From assembly GCA_028284625.1 (NCBI GenBank), contig JANQRH010000009.1, forward strand, positions 372,001-436,000: DNA of 64,000 nt, given 5' to 3'. The translations under genes and the position numbers were made by a program. Below are positions 24,413-33,090 of this stretch, one piece after another (within the stretch, counting starts at the first letter, position 1; each line of letters begins with the position of its first letter). A model generated the notes under the pieces. It was not told the origin of the DNA. It saw nothing but the letters and a program-made list of their open reading frames with translations, and searched no databases. The DNA is from Afifellaceae bacterium. Lineage in GTDB: Bacteria > Pseudomonadota > Alphaproteobacteria > Rhizobiales > Afifellaceae.

Positions 24413-25747
24413 TCAGGGACGTCGCTCGATCCGATCGATGACGATCGGCGGCAGCGGAGCGGGTGGGGCGGCGGCAATTTCAACAGATGCGCGAACGCGC
24501 GCGGCGGCGCGCTCCCACTCCGCCTCGTTACGCGCATGGATCACGCAGATCGGTTTGTCGTCATTGAGCGCGTCGCCGATCTGGCAGAAGTCTGTCAGCC
24601 CGACCGCGTGATCGATCGGGTCCTCCGGTCGCTTGCGCCCACCGCCAAGCGCCACCAGCGTGAGGCCAATCTCCTTGGCGTTCATGCGCGCTACGTAGCC
24701 GGCCTCATCGGCGAAGACCGGACGCACGATCGCAGCGGGCTCCAAGTAATGCGCCGGGCGGTCGACAAAGTCGGCCGGTCCGCCAAGGGCGGAGACCATG
24801 CGTGCGAAGCGGTCCGCGGCCGATCCATCGGCGAGTCGCGCATCAGCAATATGCCGCGCGGCGGTGACATCATCTGCAAGCCCGGCAAGCACGACCATCT
24901 CCGCCGTCACGCTCAGCACCAGATCGGTCACGCGCGCATCGCGATAGCGGCCGGTCAGGAAGTCGACGGTCTCAATCATCTCCACGGCCGCGCCGACGGC
25001 TGTGCCAAGCACGGCGTCAAGGTCGGTGAGGAGCATCACGCTTGCAACGCCGGCGCCGGCGGCGACCTCCGACATGCTCTCAGCCAACTCCCGCGCATCG
25101 TCGACCGTCGCCATGTAAGCGCCTGAGCCGGAGCCGACAGTGATGACCAGCCCGCGTGGCGCCGAGGCGAGCTTCTTCGACATGATCGAGCCGGTGATGA
25201 GGGCAACGCTCTCAACGGTCGCCGTCACGTCGCGGACCTTGAAGATCTTGGCGTCGGCTGGAGCGAGGTCAGGCGTGGGGCCGATGATGGCGCCGCCGGT
25301 TTCGGCCACGGCCTGCATGAACTTATCCGGCGGTGGTGCGCCGTTATAGCCGGGAACGCTGTCGAGCATGTCGATCTCGCCGCCGCAATAGTCGAGGCCC
25401 CAACCGGAGAGGTTCGGCACGTAGACGCCGCAAGCGGCTGCGAGCGGCACCACGAGGAGCGTGATCTTCTCGTCGCCCACGCCGCCGGAGGAGTGCTTAT
25501 CGATGATACGGCCCGGCTCTATCGGTATGGACGACCAGTCGAGCACGCGGCCGGAATCGCGCATGGCAAGCGACAGCGCAATGCGCTCCGCCGCACTCAT
25601 GCCGTTCAGGTAGACGGCCATGGTGAAGGCGCCGATCTGGCCCTGTGACACGCTGCCTTCCACGATGCCGTGGACGAAGGCGGCGATCTCGGCGCCGTCG
25701 AGCGCCTGGCCGTCGCGCTTCTTGCGAATGAGGTCCTGCGGCTGCAT
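24413..25747 (-). CDS. Thymidine/pyrimidine-nucleoside phosphorylase-like protein
   Basis: A 444-residue protein collinear with DeoA: RKKRDGQAL near 8, phosphate-binding KHSSGGVGDE near 84, KVRDVTATVES near 170 with conserved Arg, and SKKL near 190. However, two parts of the phosphorylase signature are changed: SGRGLGHTGGTLDKLE of DeoA reads SGWGLDYCGGEIDMLD here, and VKVGSGAF reads ITVGSGSGAY. It is the last gene of the BMP-type nucleoside transport operon, so phosphorolysis of an imported nucleoside is likely, but the specificity may differ from thymidine. Confidence 0.85.
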   Translation of the reverse strand: MQPQDLIRKKRDGQALDGAEIAAFVHGIVEGSVSQGQIGAFTMAVYLNGMSAAERIALSLAMRDSGRVLDWSSIPIEPGRIIDKHSSGGVGDEKITLLVVPLAAACGVYVPNLSGWGLDYCGGEIDMLDSVPGYNGAPPPDKFMQAVAETGGAIIGPTPDLAPADAKIFKVRDVTATVESVALITGSIMSKKLASAPRGLVITVGSGSGAYMATVDDARELAESMSEVAAGAGVASVMLLTDLDAVLGTAVGAAVEMIETVDFLTGRYRDARVTDLVLSVTAEMVVLAGLADDVTAARHIADARLADGSAADRFARMVSALGGPADFVDRPAHYLEPAAIVRPVFADEAGYVARMNAKEIGLTLVALGGGRKRPEDPIDHAVGLTDFCQIGDALNDDKPICVIHARNEAEWERAAARVRASVEIAAAPPAPLPPIVIDRIERRP

Positions 25748-25751
25748 CGAG

Positions 25752-26177
25752 CTAATCCAGCGCGCCGACCGCTCCGCCCTCGCGCCACGCGTAGAGCTCC
25801 CAGACCTCGTCGTCGGGGCCGGTGAAGTAGCAGCAGCGTGCGTTCCACGGATAGTCGGCGGGGGCGTCCTGGAACGTCACGCCCTTGGCGCTGAGCTCCG
25901 CATAACAGGCGTCGACCTCGGTCGGCGAGGGGAGCTTGACTGCGATGCACGCTTTGTGCGCGCCGGGTCCGCGTGTGTTGGCGATGCCGGTGTGCTGGCT
26001 GATGTGGTCGATCTCCCACAGGGCAAGCGTCAGCCCTGCGCCGGAGAAGTCGGCAAAGCCTTCCGCGCGGTGCAGAAGCGTGAACCCGAGGCAATCGACA
26101 TAGAAGCGGATGGAGCGTTCGATGTCTTCCACCAGCACGCAAACATCGCTGATGGCGTGGCGTTGAGCGAAGTCCAT
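25752..26177 (-). CDS. VOC-family (glyoxalase/bleomycin-resistance fold) protein
   Basis: A 141-residue single-domain vicinal-oxygen-chelate protein: VCVLVEDIERSIRFYVDCLG at about 12-31 and the C-terminal GPDDEVWELYAW with the metal-site Glu. Such proteins are lyases, isomerases or dioxygenases, or bind ligands. It stands between the second nucleoside permease and the phosphorylase, 4 bases from the latter, so it should take part in catabolism of the imported compound; the reaction is unknown. Confidence 0.88.
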   Translation of the reverse strand: MDFAQRHAISDVCVLVEDIERSIRFYVDCLGFTLLHRAEGFADFSGAGLTLALWEIDHISQHTGIANTRGPGAHKACIAVKLPSPTEVDACYAELSAKGVTFQDAPADYPWNARCCYFTGPDDEVWELYAWREGGAVGALD

Positions 26178-26185
26178 CTCGCCTC

Positions 26186-27079
26186 CTAATAGTCCCGCAG
26201 TTCACCGAAAGTCGCTGCGGCCTTGGCGCCGCCGCGGAGCTTGCCGCTGATCCACACGCCGATGACCGTGGCGATGTAAGGCAGCGCAAGAAGAAGGTCG
26301 TGCGGCACGCGCTCGCCAAAGAGAAGCTGTGCACGAATGCCGAGCGCGCCAACGATTGCGAAGAAGAGCGATGCGCCGGTGGCGCCGACCGGATGGGCGG
26401 CGCCGAAGATGACCGCCGCAAATGCCATAAAGCCGCGTCCCGCGGTCATGCCATAGGCGAAGATCTGCAACGAACCCATGGAGAGCTCGGCGCCGCCGAT
26501 GGCGCAGAACACGCCGCCCAAGCAGAGCGCGGCAAGCCGCATGCGCGCCGGGTTTACGCCGACGCTGCGCGCCGCGAAGGGGTGCTCGCCACAGGCGGAA
26601 AGCTGCAAGCCCCAGCGCGTGCGTCGCGTCAGCACCCACACGCCGGCGACCGCCAGCGGCATGAAGAGCACCAGGATCGACAGCACACCGTATTGGCCGA
26701 AGGCGTCACCCAGTCGCGGCAGGCCGAACGGCGCGTTCACCGACGCTTGGCTGCCATAGATGGCCTGTACGGCAAGGTCGGTGCCGCCGAGGCCGAGGCC
26801 GGTCAGGCCGAGCCCGGCAATGATGGGATTGGCGCGCAGCTTCTCGATCACGAACCACAAAAGCGCTGAGGCAAGCACGCACAGAACGATGCCGATCCCC
26901 AGGCCGACCAGCACAGAGCCGGATTGCACCGTGCCCACCACGGCCGCACAGGCGCCGATGATCATGAGACCTTCAAGGCCGAGATGCCAGATGCCGGCCC
27001 GCTGCGCCAAAACACCAGCGAGCGTCACGTAGATCAGCGGCGTGCCGGAGCGCAATATGGCAATGAGGGTGTCGTCCAT
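26186..27079 (-). CDS. ABC transporter permease, nucleoside (YufQ/NupQ) type
   Basis: Membrane permease of 297 residues with eight or more hydrophobic segments. The N-terminal ILRSGTPLIYVTLAGVLAQR and RAGIWHLGLEGLMIIGA are typical of the second permease of BMP-dependent nucleoside importers. It is 9 bases after the first permease. Confidence 0.92.
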   Translation of the reverse strand: MDDTLIAILRSGTPLIYVTLAGVLAQRAGIWHLGLEGLMIIGACAAVVGTVQSGSVLVGLGIGIVLCVLASALLWFVIEKLRANPIIAGLGLTGLGLGGTDLAVQAIYGSQASVNAPFGLPRLGDAFGQYGVLSILVLFMPLAVAGVWVLTRRTRWGLQLSACGEHPFAARSVGVNPARMRLAALCLGGVFCAIGGAELSMGSLQIFAYGMTAGRGFMAFAAVIFGAAHPVGATGASLFFAIVGALGIRAQLLFGERVPHDLLLALPYIATVIGVWISGKLRGGAKAAATFGELRDY

Positions 27080-27088
27080 GGCCGCTTC

Positions 27089-28132
27089 TCAGGTGGTCTC
27101 TCGTCGGACGCGCAGTAGGCCCGTAAGGCGCTTCGGCCAGGTGCGCGCGGTGATGAACAAGGCGATCGCGGCATTGATGATGTCGATCGCCGCAGCCGGC
27201 AGTCCGGCGAGCACGGGCAGATAAAGCCCCGCCGCCGCGAGCCCACCGAAGAACACCGCCACGAAGGCCGTCGCCATCACCGAAAGGTTGGCGACGAGCG
27301 CGATCAGGATGGCGGTGAAGCCGTGCGTCGGCAGCATGCCGCTCGACAGACGGCCGATCGGCCCGAGCACCTCAATCGTGCCGGCAAGCCCCGCCAGCCC
27401 GCCGCCGATGACGAAGCCGACGAGGCCGAGCCGCGACAGCTTCGCGCCCTGCCACACGACCATGATCGGATTGCGGCCGGCGAGGCTTGAGAGCACGCCG
27501 AATGAGGTGCGATTGACCAGCACCCACATCGCCACGCCGACCAGCACGCAGATGACGATGATCGTCGGCGACAGCGAGTTGCCGGCACTGATGCGGTAGA
27601 GCTCGCCGACCGGCCGGCTGGACGCCGCCTGTCCCGTGCCGGAGGGGTCCTTAAGCGGTCCGGAGGTGACGTAGATCAGCAGGAGCCCGGCGATGAAATT
27701 GCCCATCAGCGTGGTGATGACTTCGTCGGTGCCGGAGCGCACGCGCAAGATGCCGGGCCATGCTGCCCACACCGCGCCGCCCAAGATGCCGGCGGCGAAG
27801 GTCAGAGGGATCACGATGAAGGCAGGCTGGCCGTTCAGTCCGTCCACCACGAAGGTCGCCGCGATGGCGCCCATGTAGAACTGGCCCTGGGCGCCAATGT
27901 TGAAGAAGCCGCAGCGAAACGAGATGACGACGCCGAGTGCCGTGAGGAAAAGCGGGAGCCCCCAGCGCAGGCTGTTTTGCCAGGCGCGCGTGGACATGAA
28001 CGCCCCTTCCGCGATGCTCTGGAACATCAGCGGGGCGGAGAAGCCTGCAAACTCGAAGATGATGCTGCACAGAAGAAGCGCGATGAAGACGAAGGCGAGC
28101 GCGCGGATAACTTGTGTGAGGTAGCCGATCAT
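27089..28132 (-). CDS. ABC transporter permease, nucleoside (YufP/NupP) type
   Basis: Membrane permease of 347 residues. FRCGFFNIGAQGQFYMGAI near 70 and the TDEVITTLMGNFIA stretch near 140 are characteristic of first permeases of BMP-type nucleoside or purine importers. It starts in the ATGA overlap with the ATPase stop (28129-28132). Confidence 0.92.
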   Translation of the reverse strand: MIGYLTQVIRALAFVFIALLLCSIIFEFAGFSAPLMFQSIAEGAFMSTRAWQNSLRWGLPLFLTALGVVISFRCGFFNIGAQGQFYMGAIAATFVVDGLNGQPAFIVIPLTFAAGILGGAVWAAWPGILRVRSGTDEVITTLMGNFIAGLLLIYVTSGPLKDPSGTGQAASSRPVGELYRISAGNSLSPTIIVICVLVGVAMWVLVNRTSFGVLSSLAGRNPIMVVWQGAKLSRLGLVGFVIGGGLAGLAGTIEVLGPIGRLSSGMLPTHGFTAILIALVANLSVMATAFVAVFFGGLAAAGLYLPVLAGLPAAAIDIINAAIALFITARTWPKRLTGLLRVRRETT

Positions 28133-29700
28133 CGGTCCGCACCGGTCATTGCGGTGCCGATATCGGCGAGATGGAACGGTCGGCTGAACTCACCATTGAT
28201 GCGGCCCGACAGCATCACGACGATCCGGTCGCTGATATCGAACAATTCGTCAAGGTCGGAGGAGATCAGCAGGATGCCGCAGCCGCGGGCGCGCGCTTCG
28301 CGCAAAGCGCGCCACACAAAGGCCGTGGCGCCGACATCCAGTCCGCGCGTCGGTTGCGCCGCGATGATCAGCGTCGCGTCGTCGTCGATTTCGCGGGCGA
28401 GGATCAGTTTCTGGGCGTTGCCGCCAGAGAGCGAGCCGGCCGGCTGGCTGGGCGACGAAAAGCGGACGCCCCATCGGTTCAGCGTATCGAAGCAGGTCTT
28501 CTTGAGCTGGGCGGGATTGATAAGCTTGAGGGAGCCGCCCAGCAGAAGGGTACGCGCTGCCCAGTTTTCCCACAGGGCACTCGACAGGCTGAGGCCTTCG
28601 CTGTTGCGCTCAAACGGGATGACGCGCAGGCCGTTGGCGCGTCGGCTGCTGAGCGGCGTTCGCGTCACATCGGTGCCGGCAAGCTCAATGTTGCCGGAAA
28701 CGATGTCGGCGAGGTGCGACAGCGCGCGGACAAGCGTACGTTGACCGTTGCCTTCCACGCCGGCGACGCCGACGATCTCCCCGCGCCCGACGCGGAGCGC
28801 CACCTTGTCGAGCGCTGGGCCTTCGGCGTCCTGGCGGGTCGTGATGTTGCGGATATCGAGGATCGCCGGCGCATCTTTTGTCTCGGCCGTAATCGGCTCA
28901 TCGGTGTCGCTCTCCTCCGCGGCGCCGACCAGCGCCTCGCGGTCGGTCTCGGAGATATCGCCGGCCACCGACGAGCCGATAATGGAGGCGGAAAGCTGTG
29001 CGGCGTCGGTGGCGTCGGTGGCGATCGGGCCCTCAACGAGCTTACCGCCACGGAGCACTGTCACCGTGTCGGCTACTGCAAGCACTTCACGGATCTTGTG
29101 CAGGATGAGAATGATCGTGACGCCGTTCTCCTGCATCACTTTGAGGCGGGCGAACAAATTGTCGATGCCAGAGGGCGACAGCACCGCGGTCGGCTCGTCG
29201 AGAATAAGGATGCGGGCGTCGGTCACCAGAGCGCGGGCGATTTCGACGGCCTGCTGCGTTTCCACCGGCAGGTCGCGCACGCGCTCACGCGGCCCGACCT
29301 GAACCCCCAGCATCTCAAGATGGCGCATCCAGCGACGCTCCATCGCGCCGCGGGCATAGATGGTGCGACCGCCCTCCGCCCCATATTCCATGGCTTCCGC
29401 GACCGTGAAAGAGGGCGGCAGGGCGAAGCTCTGATGGACGAGTTCGATGCCGGCCGCGCGCGCCCGGCCGACATTGCCGAGCGGCACGTTCTGACCTTCG
29501 ATCTCGACTGAGCCGCTATCGGGTCGGACGATGCCGGCAGCCACGCGCGCAAAGGTCGTCTTGCCGGCGCCGTTCTGGCCGACAACGGCGTGGATCAAGC
29601 CCTCCGCGAAACCCACCGAGACATCCGACAGCGCCGTGACATCCCCGAAATTGACGGTGATGTCACGGCAGGCGAGCGCCAGAGCCGATGAAGAGGTCAT
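28129..29700 (-). CDS. ABC transporter duplicated ATP-binding protein, nucleoside (YufO/NupO) type
   Basis: Two ATPase domains in 523 residues. First: Walker A GQNGAGKT near 41, Walker B ILILDEPTAVLSP near 165. Second: degenerate Walker A GVEGNGQR near 315 (usual in this family, in which the second site is inactive), signature LSGGNAQKL near 425, and the Walker B region IIAAQPTRGLDVG. The linker between the domains (about 240-285) is long and acidic. It energises the two nucleoside permeases downstream. Confidence 0.93.
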   Translation of the reverse strand: MTSSSALALACRDITVNFGDVTALSDVSVGFAEGLIHAVVGQNGAGKTTFARVAAGIVRPDSGSVEIEGQNVPLGNVGRARAAGIELVHQSFALPPSFTVAEAMEYGAEGGRTIYARGAMERRWMRHLEMLGVQVGPRERVRDLPVETQQAVEIARALVTDARILILDEPTAVLSPSGIDNLFARLKVMQENGVTIILILHKIREVLAVADTVTVLRGGKLVEGPIATDATDAAQLSASIIGSSVAGDISETDREALVGAAEESDTDEPITAETKDAPAILDIRNITTRQDAEGPALDKVALRVGRGEIVGVAGVEGNGQRTLVRALSHLADIVSGNIELAGTDVTRTPLSSRRANGLRVIPFERNSEGLSLSSALWENWAARTLLLGGSLKLINPAQLKKTCFDTLNRWGVRFSSPSQPAGSLSGGNAQKLILAREIDDDATLIIAAQPTRGLDVGATAFVWRALREARARGCGILLISSDLDELFDISDRIVVMLSGRINGEFSRPFHLADIGTAMTGADR

Positions 29701-29735
29701 CGGCGCGCCGCCGGTTTCGGAGGGAGGAGGTTCGG

Positions 29736-30800
29736 CTAAAGCTCCGTGTTGAATGGCACCTCGAGCGTGCCGTTGATGATCCCGGCGCGCGCCTCCTCAA
29801 TTTCCGGCCACACTTCCTTGGCTTTGGCTACCAGATCGGCCGGCCCTTGCTCTTCAAACACCGGCGAGAGGAGGAAGTCGATGACGCCAGTCCCCAAGCC
29901 CGTGCTGAGATGCCCGCCCTGGAAGTCCGGCCCGATCGCTTTGGTGACTTCGTTATAGAGCGACTGACCGAAATCGAGCGCAACAAGAGCAATCACCGTG
30001 CTCGGCCCGAGCTTGTATTGCTCCGGCGAGATGGCGCTCACCATCCGGCCTTCACCTTCGTTCGCCGCCTGGATGATGCCGGTATCCGTCGCGGCTGCAT
30101 CCGTCTGGATGTAGTCGATGCCGTCCTGATACATCTGGTTGGCGATCTCGTGGCCTTTGGCCGGGTCCTGGAAGGAGCCGGCGAAGGCGCCGGTCACGGT
30201 CTGACCACCGCCGGCGGCCGCGGCTGCTGCCTTCATCGCATTGAGGTCGGCATTCAGTGGCGGCAGGCTGACGCCGCCGATATATCCGATTTTGCCGGTC
30301 TTGGAGACCCTCGAAGCGAACAGCCCCGACAGATAGCAGCCCAGATAATAGTCGTAGGACACGGTCACCACATTGGGCATCGGCGGATCGAACGGGTCGC
30401 CGAAAATCTGGATCCACTTCGTGTCGGGATAGGCCGGTGCAAGCTCTTTGATCGGCTCGGCGACCTCGTTGAACGTGCCGGCGATCACTTCGGCGCCGGC
30501 ATCGGCGAGGCTTCCGAAAATCTGCGGGAAGGTCGCTGAATCCTGTGCGTAAATCGTGCGGATCGGGAAGCCTTGTTCCTCCGACAGCTTCTTCAGCGAT
30601 GCGATCATGGAATCGATCGGGCCATTGTCGCCGGCCGCTTGTGTATGGACCAGCGCCACGAGGCCGGAGCCTTGCGCGCGTGCACGGTTCGGCAGCGCCA
30701 GGCCACCGGTGCCGGCAAGAGCGGCCGCACCCGCCGACGCCTTCAGAAATGTGCGGCGTGACCAAGTCTGGTTCCGGCCAAATCGGATTCCTCTGCTCAT
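29736..30800 (-). CDS. BMP-family (PnrA-type) nucleoside-binding protein with Tat signal
   Basis: Substrate-binding protein of 354 residues of the BMP family. It carries a twin-arginine signal (SRRTFLKASAGAAALAG at about 14-30, cleavage after ARA) in place of the lipobox common in Gram-positive members. Mature landmarks: VALVHTQAAGDNGPIDSMI, IGYIGGVSLPPL near 200 and QTDAAATDTGIIQAA. ATG 30800 has AAGGAGGGA eight bases upstream. It is the first gene of the operon; the paired operators at 31053-31101 lie upstream. Confidence 0.92.
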   Translation of the reverse strand: MSRGIRFGRNQTWSRRTFLKASAGAAALAGTGGLALPNRARAQGSGLVALVHTQAAGDNGPIDSMIASLKKLSEEQGFPIRTIYAQDSATFPQIFGSLADAGAEVIAGTFNEVAEPIKELAPAYPDTKWIQIFGDPFDPPMPNVVTVSYDYYLGCYLSGLFASRVSKTGKIGYIGGVSLPPLNADLNAMKAAAAAAGGGQTVTGAFAGSFQDPAKGHEIANQMYQDGIDYIQTDAAATDTGIIQAANEGEGRMVSAISPEQYKLGPSTVIALVALDFGQSLYNEVTKAIGPDFQGGHLSTGLGTGVIDFLLSPVFEEQGPADLVAKAKEVWPEIEEARAGIINGTLEVPFNTEL

Positions 30801-31118
30801 GATGCTTCCCTCCTTGCGGCGTCCTGGTGACACCACTCGTTTGTTGTCAGTCCAAGGTAAGTCCGTGCGGATGAGCCGCCGGCGAACGGCTGGCTTCCGG
30901 AGCGTCCGAAAAAGACGGCCGAGCGCGGCGCGATCGGGCTGAGATCGGATTTGAAAGCGCACGCATTGTGACGGGCGGAATGGGCATGCCCGGAGCCAAT
31001 CGCATCGACCGGTCTTCTGCGTGTGAATGGCATTGTTGACGATAGACGCATCCTGACCGAACCGTCAACTTTGCACGTTCTGATCTTGACGTTTGTGTCA
31101 ACTTTCCAACGCCCGCGA
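30801..31118. other. Intergenic region with the promoter of the BMP operon
   Basis: 318 bases between the BMP gene and the NIPSNAP stop, both on the minus strand. The distal part holds two palindromic operators (31053-31101). A minus-strand TTGACG overlapping the inner operator (31068-31063) is followed after 17-18 bases by CTATCGT, a plausible weak -10. The rest (30801-31030), probably the leader, shows no gene I can support. Confidence 0.55.
31053..31101. promoter_or_regulatory. Paired RutR-like operators upstream of the BMP operon
   Basis: Two palindromes: CTGACCGAACCGTCAA at 31053-31068 and TTGACGTTTGTGTCAA at 31086-31101, starts 33 bases apart (about three helix turns). Both fit TTGAC-N6-GTCAA, allowing one change. 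They match the pair at 33972-34021 beside the TetR gene and resemble the known RutR site TTGACCANNTGGTCAA. Confidence 0.75.
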
Positions 31119-31442
31119 TTAGCCGATCGCCGGCGAAAACGCCGTGGGTCTAAGGACGCGCACTTCCTGCGACTGGATCGCGTTCATCGACCAGATGTCG
31201 TCGATATATTGCTGCCACGCGGGATCGGCGTTCATGGCGGCGCGCCGACGCTCACGCTCGTCGAAGTTCTCATAGGCCCACAGCATCACCGTCTGATGCG
31301 CATTGCCGAACTCGGTCGTGAAGATACCCATGAAGTGCCCTAGATGGCGCTTCTGAATGGGCAGGCCTTCCGTTTCGTACTTCTTCAGCCAAGCCGGCAA
31401 GGTGCCGGGGCGAAAGGTGTAGGTTCGGTGTTCGACGATCAA
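31119..31442 (-). CDS. NIPSNAP-family protein
   Basis: A 107-residue protein of the NIPSNAP family (dimeric alpha-beta barrel): N-terminal VEHRTYTFRPGTLPAWLKKY, HLGHFMGIFTTEFG, and WAYENFDERERRRAAM with DPAWQQYI. Bacterial members are small, cytoplasmic and often placed in catabolic operons; their function is unknown. It is 13 bases downstream of the GMC oxidoreductase and closes the three-gene operon 33933-31119. Confidence 0.88.
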   Translation of the reverse strand: MIVEHRTYTFRPGTLPAWLKKYETEGLPIQKRHLGHFMGIFTTEFGNAHQTVMLWAYENFDERERRRAAMNADPAWQQYIDDIWSMNAIQSQEVRVLRPTAFSPAIG

Positions 31443-31455
31443 CGCGCTCTCCCGG

Positions 31456-33084
31456 TCAGGACGATTGCTTGAGCATCATGTCGGCGGCCTTCTCGCCGAT
31501 CATGATGGTTGGTGCGTTTGTGTTGCCGCTGGAGATGATCGGCATGATGGAGGCGTCGGCAACCCGCAGGCCCTCAACGCCGTGCACTTTGAGCTCAGCG
31601 TCAACCACGGCGTCTGCGTCGTTGCCCATCTTGCAGGTGCCGACAGGGTGGAGCGTCGTGCCGCCGGCTTGTTTCAGCCATTCCGTCAGCGACGCATCGC
31701 TCGCCTTGTCCGCTCCGGGCGCGATCTCCGCGCCGATCAAGTCGGCGAATGCCGGCTGCTGCATCACTTGACGCAGGATCTTCACGCCGGCGATGGTCGT
31801 TGCCTTGTCGAAGGCCGTGGTCAGGTAATTGGCGAAGATGCGCGGGGGGTCGCGCGGGTCGGCCGAACGCAGCATGATGTGGCCGCGGCTCTCCGGGTTC
31901 ACCGGCCCGACGCGGATCGTGACGCCGTGATTGTCCTCAGTACGGGCACGCGCGAACGGTTTGGGCCAATGAAGATTGGCGGTCTTTTCAAGCGCCGGCA
32001 TGAAATGCGCCTGGATGTCGGGGGATTCCAGGCCTGGCCTTGAGCGGACAAACGCGCCGCCTTCGTAAGGGAACGTCGTCGCCACGCCCGTACCGAACAG
32101 CGTGCCTTCCACAATCGCGCGCGTCAGGCGGTCGACGCGGAGTTCGCTGTAAAGCGTGATCGGCTCCTTGATTTCGTAGACCAGGCAGACATCGACATGG
32201 TCCTGCAGGTTCTTGCCGACGCCGGGGAGGTGGTGGATGGCATTGATACCGTGCGCGCCCAGCTCGTCTGCATCGCCGATGCCGGAGAGCATCAGAACCT
32301 GCGGTGAGTTGACGGCGCCGGCCGACAGCACAATCTCGCGTGCAGCGCGCGCGTGGCGTGGCGCTCCGCCGACCGCATAGTCGACACCGACCGCCTTGCC
32401 GTTCTCCATGACGATCCGAAGCGTCAAAGCGTGTGTCTGCACCGTCAGGTTAGGCCGCCGCATGGCGGGCCGCAGAAAAGCCTTGGAGGTGCTGCAGCGC
32501 TTGCCGTTGCGGATGGTGAAGTCGTAGCGCCCGAAGCCTTCCTGGACTTCGCCGTTGAAGTCGTCGTTGAACGCGTAGCCAGCCTCAATGCCGGCCTGTA
32601 CGAAGCGATCGAAGAGCCCGTTGGTGCCGCGCGCGCGGCAGACTGAAAGCGGGCCGTCATCGCCGTGGAATGCGTCGCGCCGCTCCTCGTGGGTTTCCGA
32701 TTTGCGGAAATAGGGAAGCACCTCGGCGTAGGACCAGCCGGGATTGCCCATCTGTGCCCAGCGGTCGTAATCGGCGCGATTGCCACGCACATAGATCATG
32801 CCGTTGATTGTCGATGTGCCGCCCAGCGCCTTGCCACGCGGCCAGTAGATGCGGCGGTTGTCGAGCTCGGGCTCCGGCTCGGTGTCGTAGCTCCAATTGT
32901 AGATCTTGGAGTGCATCAGCTTGCCCATAAGCATGGGGAGATGCACCAGCGGGTGGCGGTCCGGCCCGCCGGCTTCAAGCAGCAGGACCGAATTGTTCGG
33001 ATCGGCCGACAACCGGTTGGCGAGCACGCAGCCGGCTGAGCCGGCGCCGATGACGATGTAATCGTAGGTCGGGTGCTCAGCCAT
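31456..33084 (-). CDS. GMC-family FAD oxidoreductase (choline dehydrogenase-like)
   Basis: A 542-residue GMC flavoenzyme. FAD motif GAGSAGCVLANRLSADP near 13-29, LLLEAGGPD, GMC signature 1 GKALGGTSTINGMIYVRG near 84-101, signature 2 GAVNSPQVLMLSGIG near 259, catalytic His in GTTLHPVGTCKMG near 475 and Asn in SSGNTNAPTIMIGEKA. It oxidises an alcohol, probably with a quinone or oxygen as acceptor. It is 6 bases downstream of the uracil-DNA-glycosylase-like gene. A second GMC enzyme (46860-48494) belongs to another operon. Confidence 0.92.
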   Translation of the reverse strand: MAEHPTYDYIVIGAGSAGCVLANRLSADPNNSVLLLEAGGPDRHPLVHLPMLMGKLMHSKIYNWSYDTEPEPELDNRRIYWPRGKALGGTSTINGMIYVRGNRADYDRWAQMGNPGWSYAEVLPYFRKSETHEERRDAFHGDDGPLSVCRARGTNGLFDRFVQAGIEAGYAFNDDFNGEVQEGFGRYDFTIRNGKRCSTSKAFLRPAMRRPNLTVQTHALTLRIVMENGKAVGVDYAVGGAPRHARAAREIVLSAGAVNSPQVLMLSGIGDADELGAHGINAIHHLPGVGKNLQDHVDVCLVYEIKEPITLYSELRVDRLTRAIVEGTLFGTGVATTFPYEGGAFVRSRPGLESPDIQAHFMPALEKTANLHWPKPFARARTEDNHGVTIRVGPVNPESRGHIMLRSADPRDPPRIFANYLTTAFDKATTIAGVKILRQVMQQPAFADLIGAEIAPGADKASDASLTEWLKQAGGTTLHPVGTCKMGNDADAVVDAELKVHGVEGLRVADASIMPIISSGNTNAPTIMIGEKAADMMLKQSS

Positions 33085-33090
33085 GTCTGC

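Noticed and set aside
28171-29511. 446-codon plus-strand frame
   Set aside because: Antisense shadow of the nucleoside ABC ATPase, which carries both ATPase domains.
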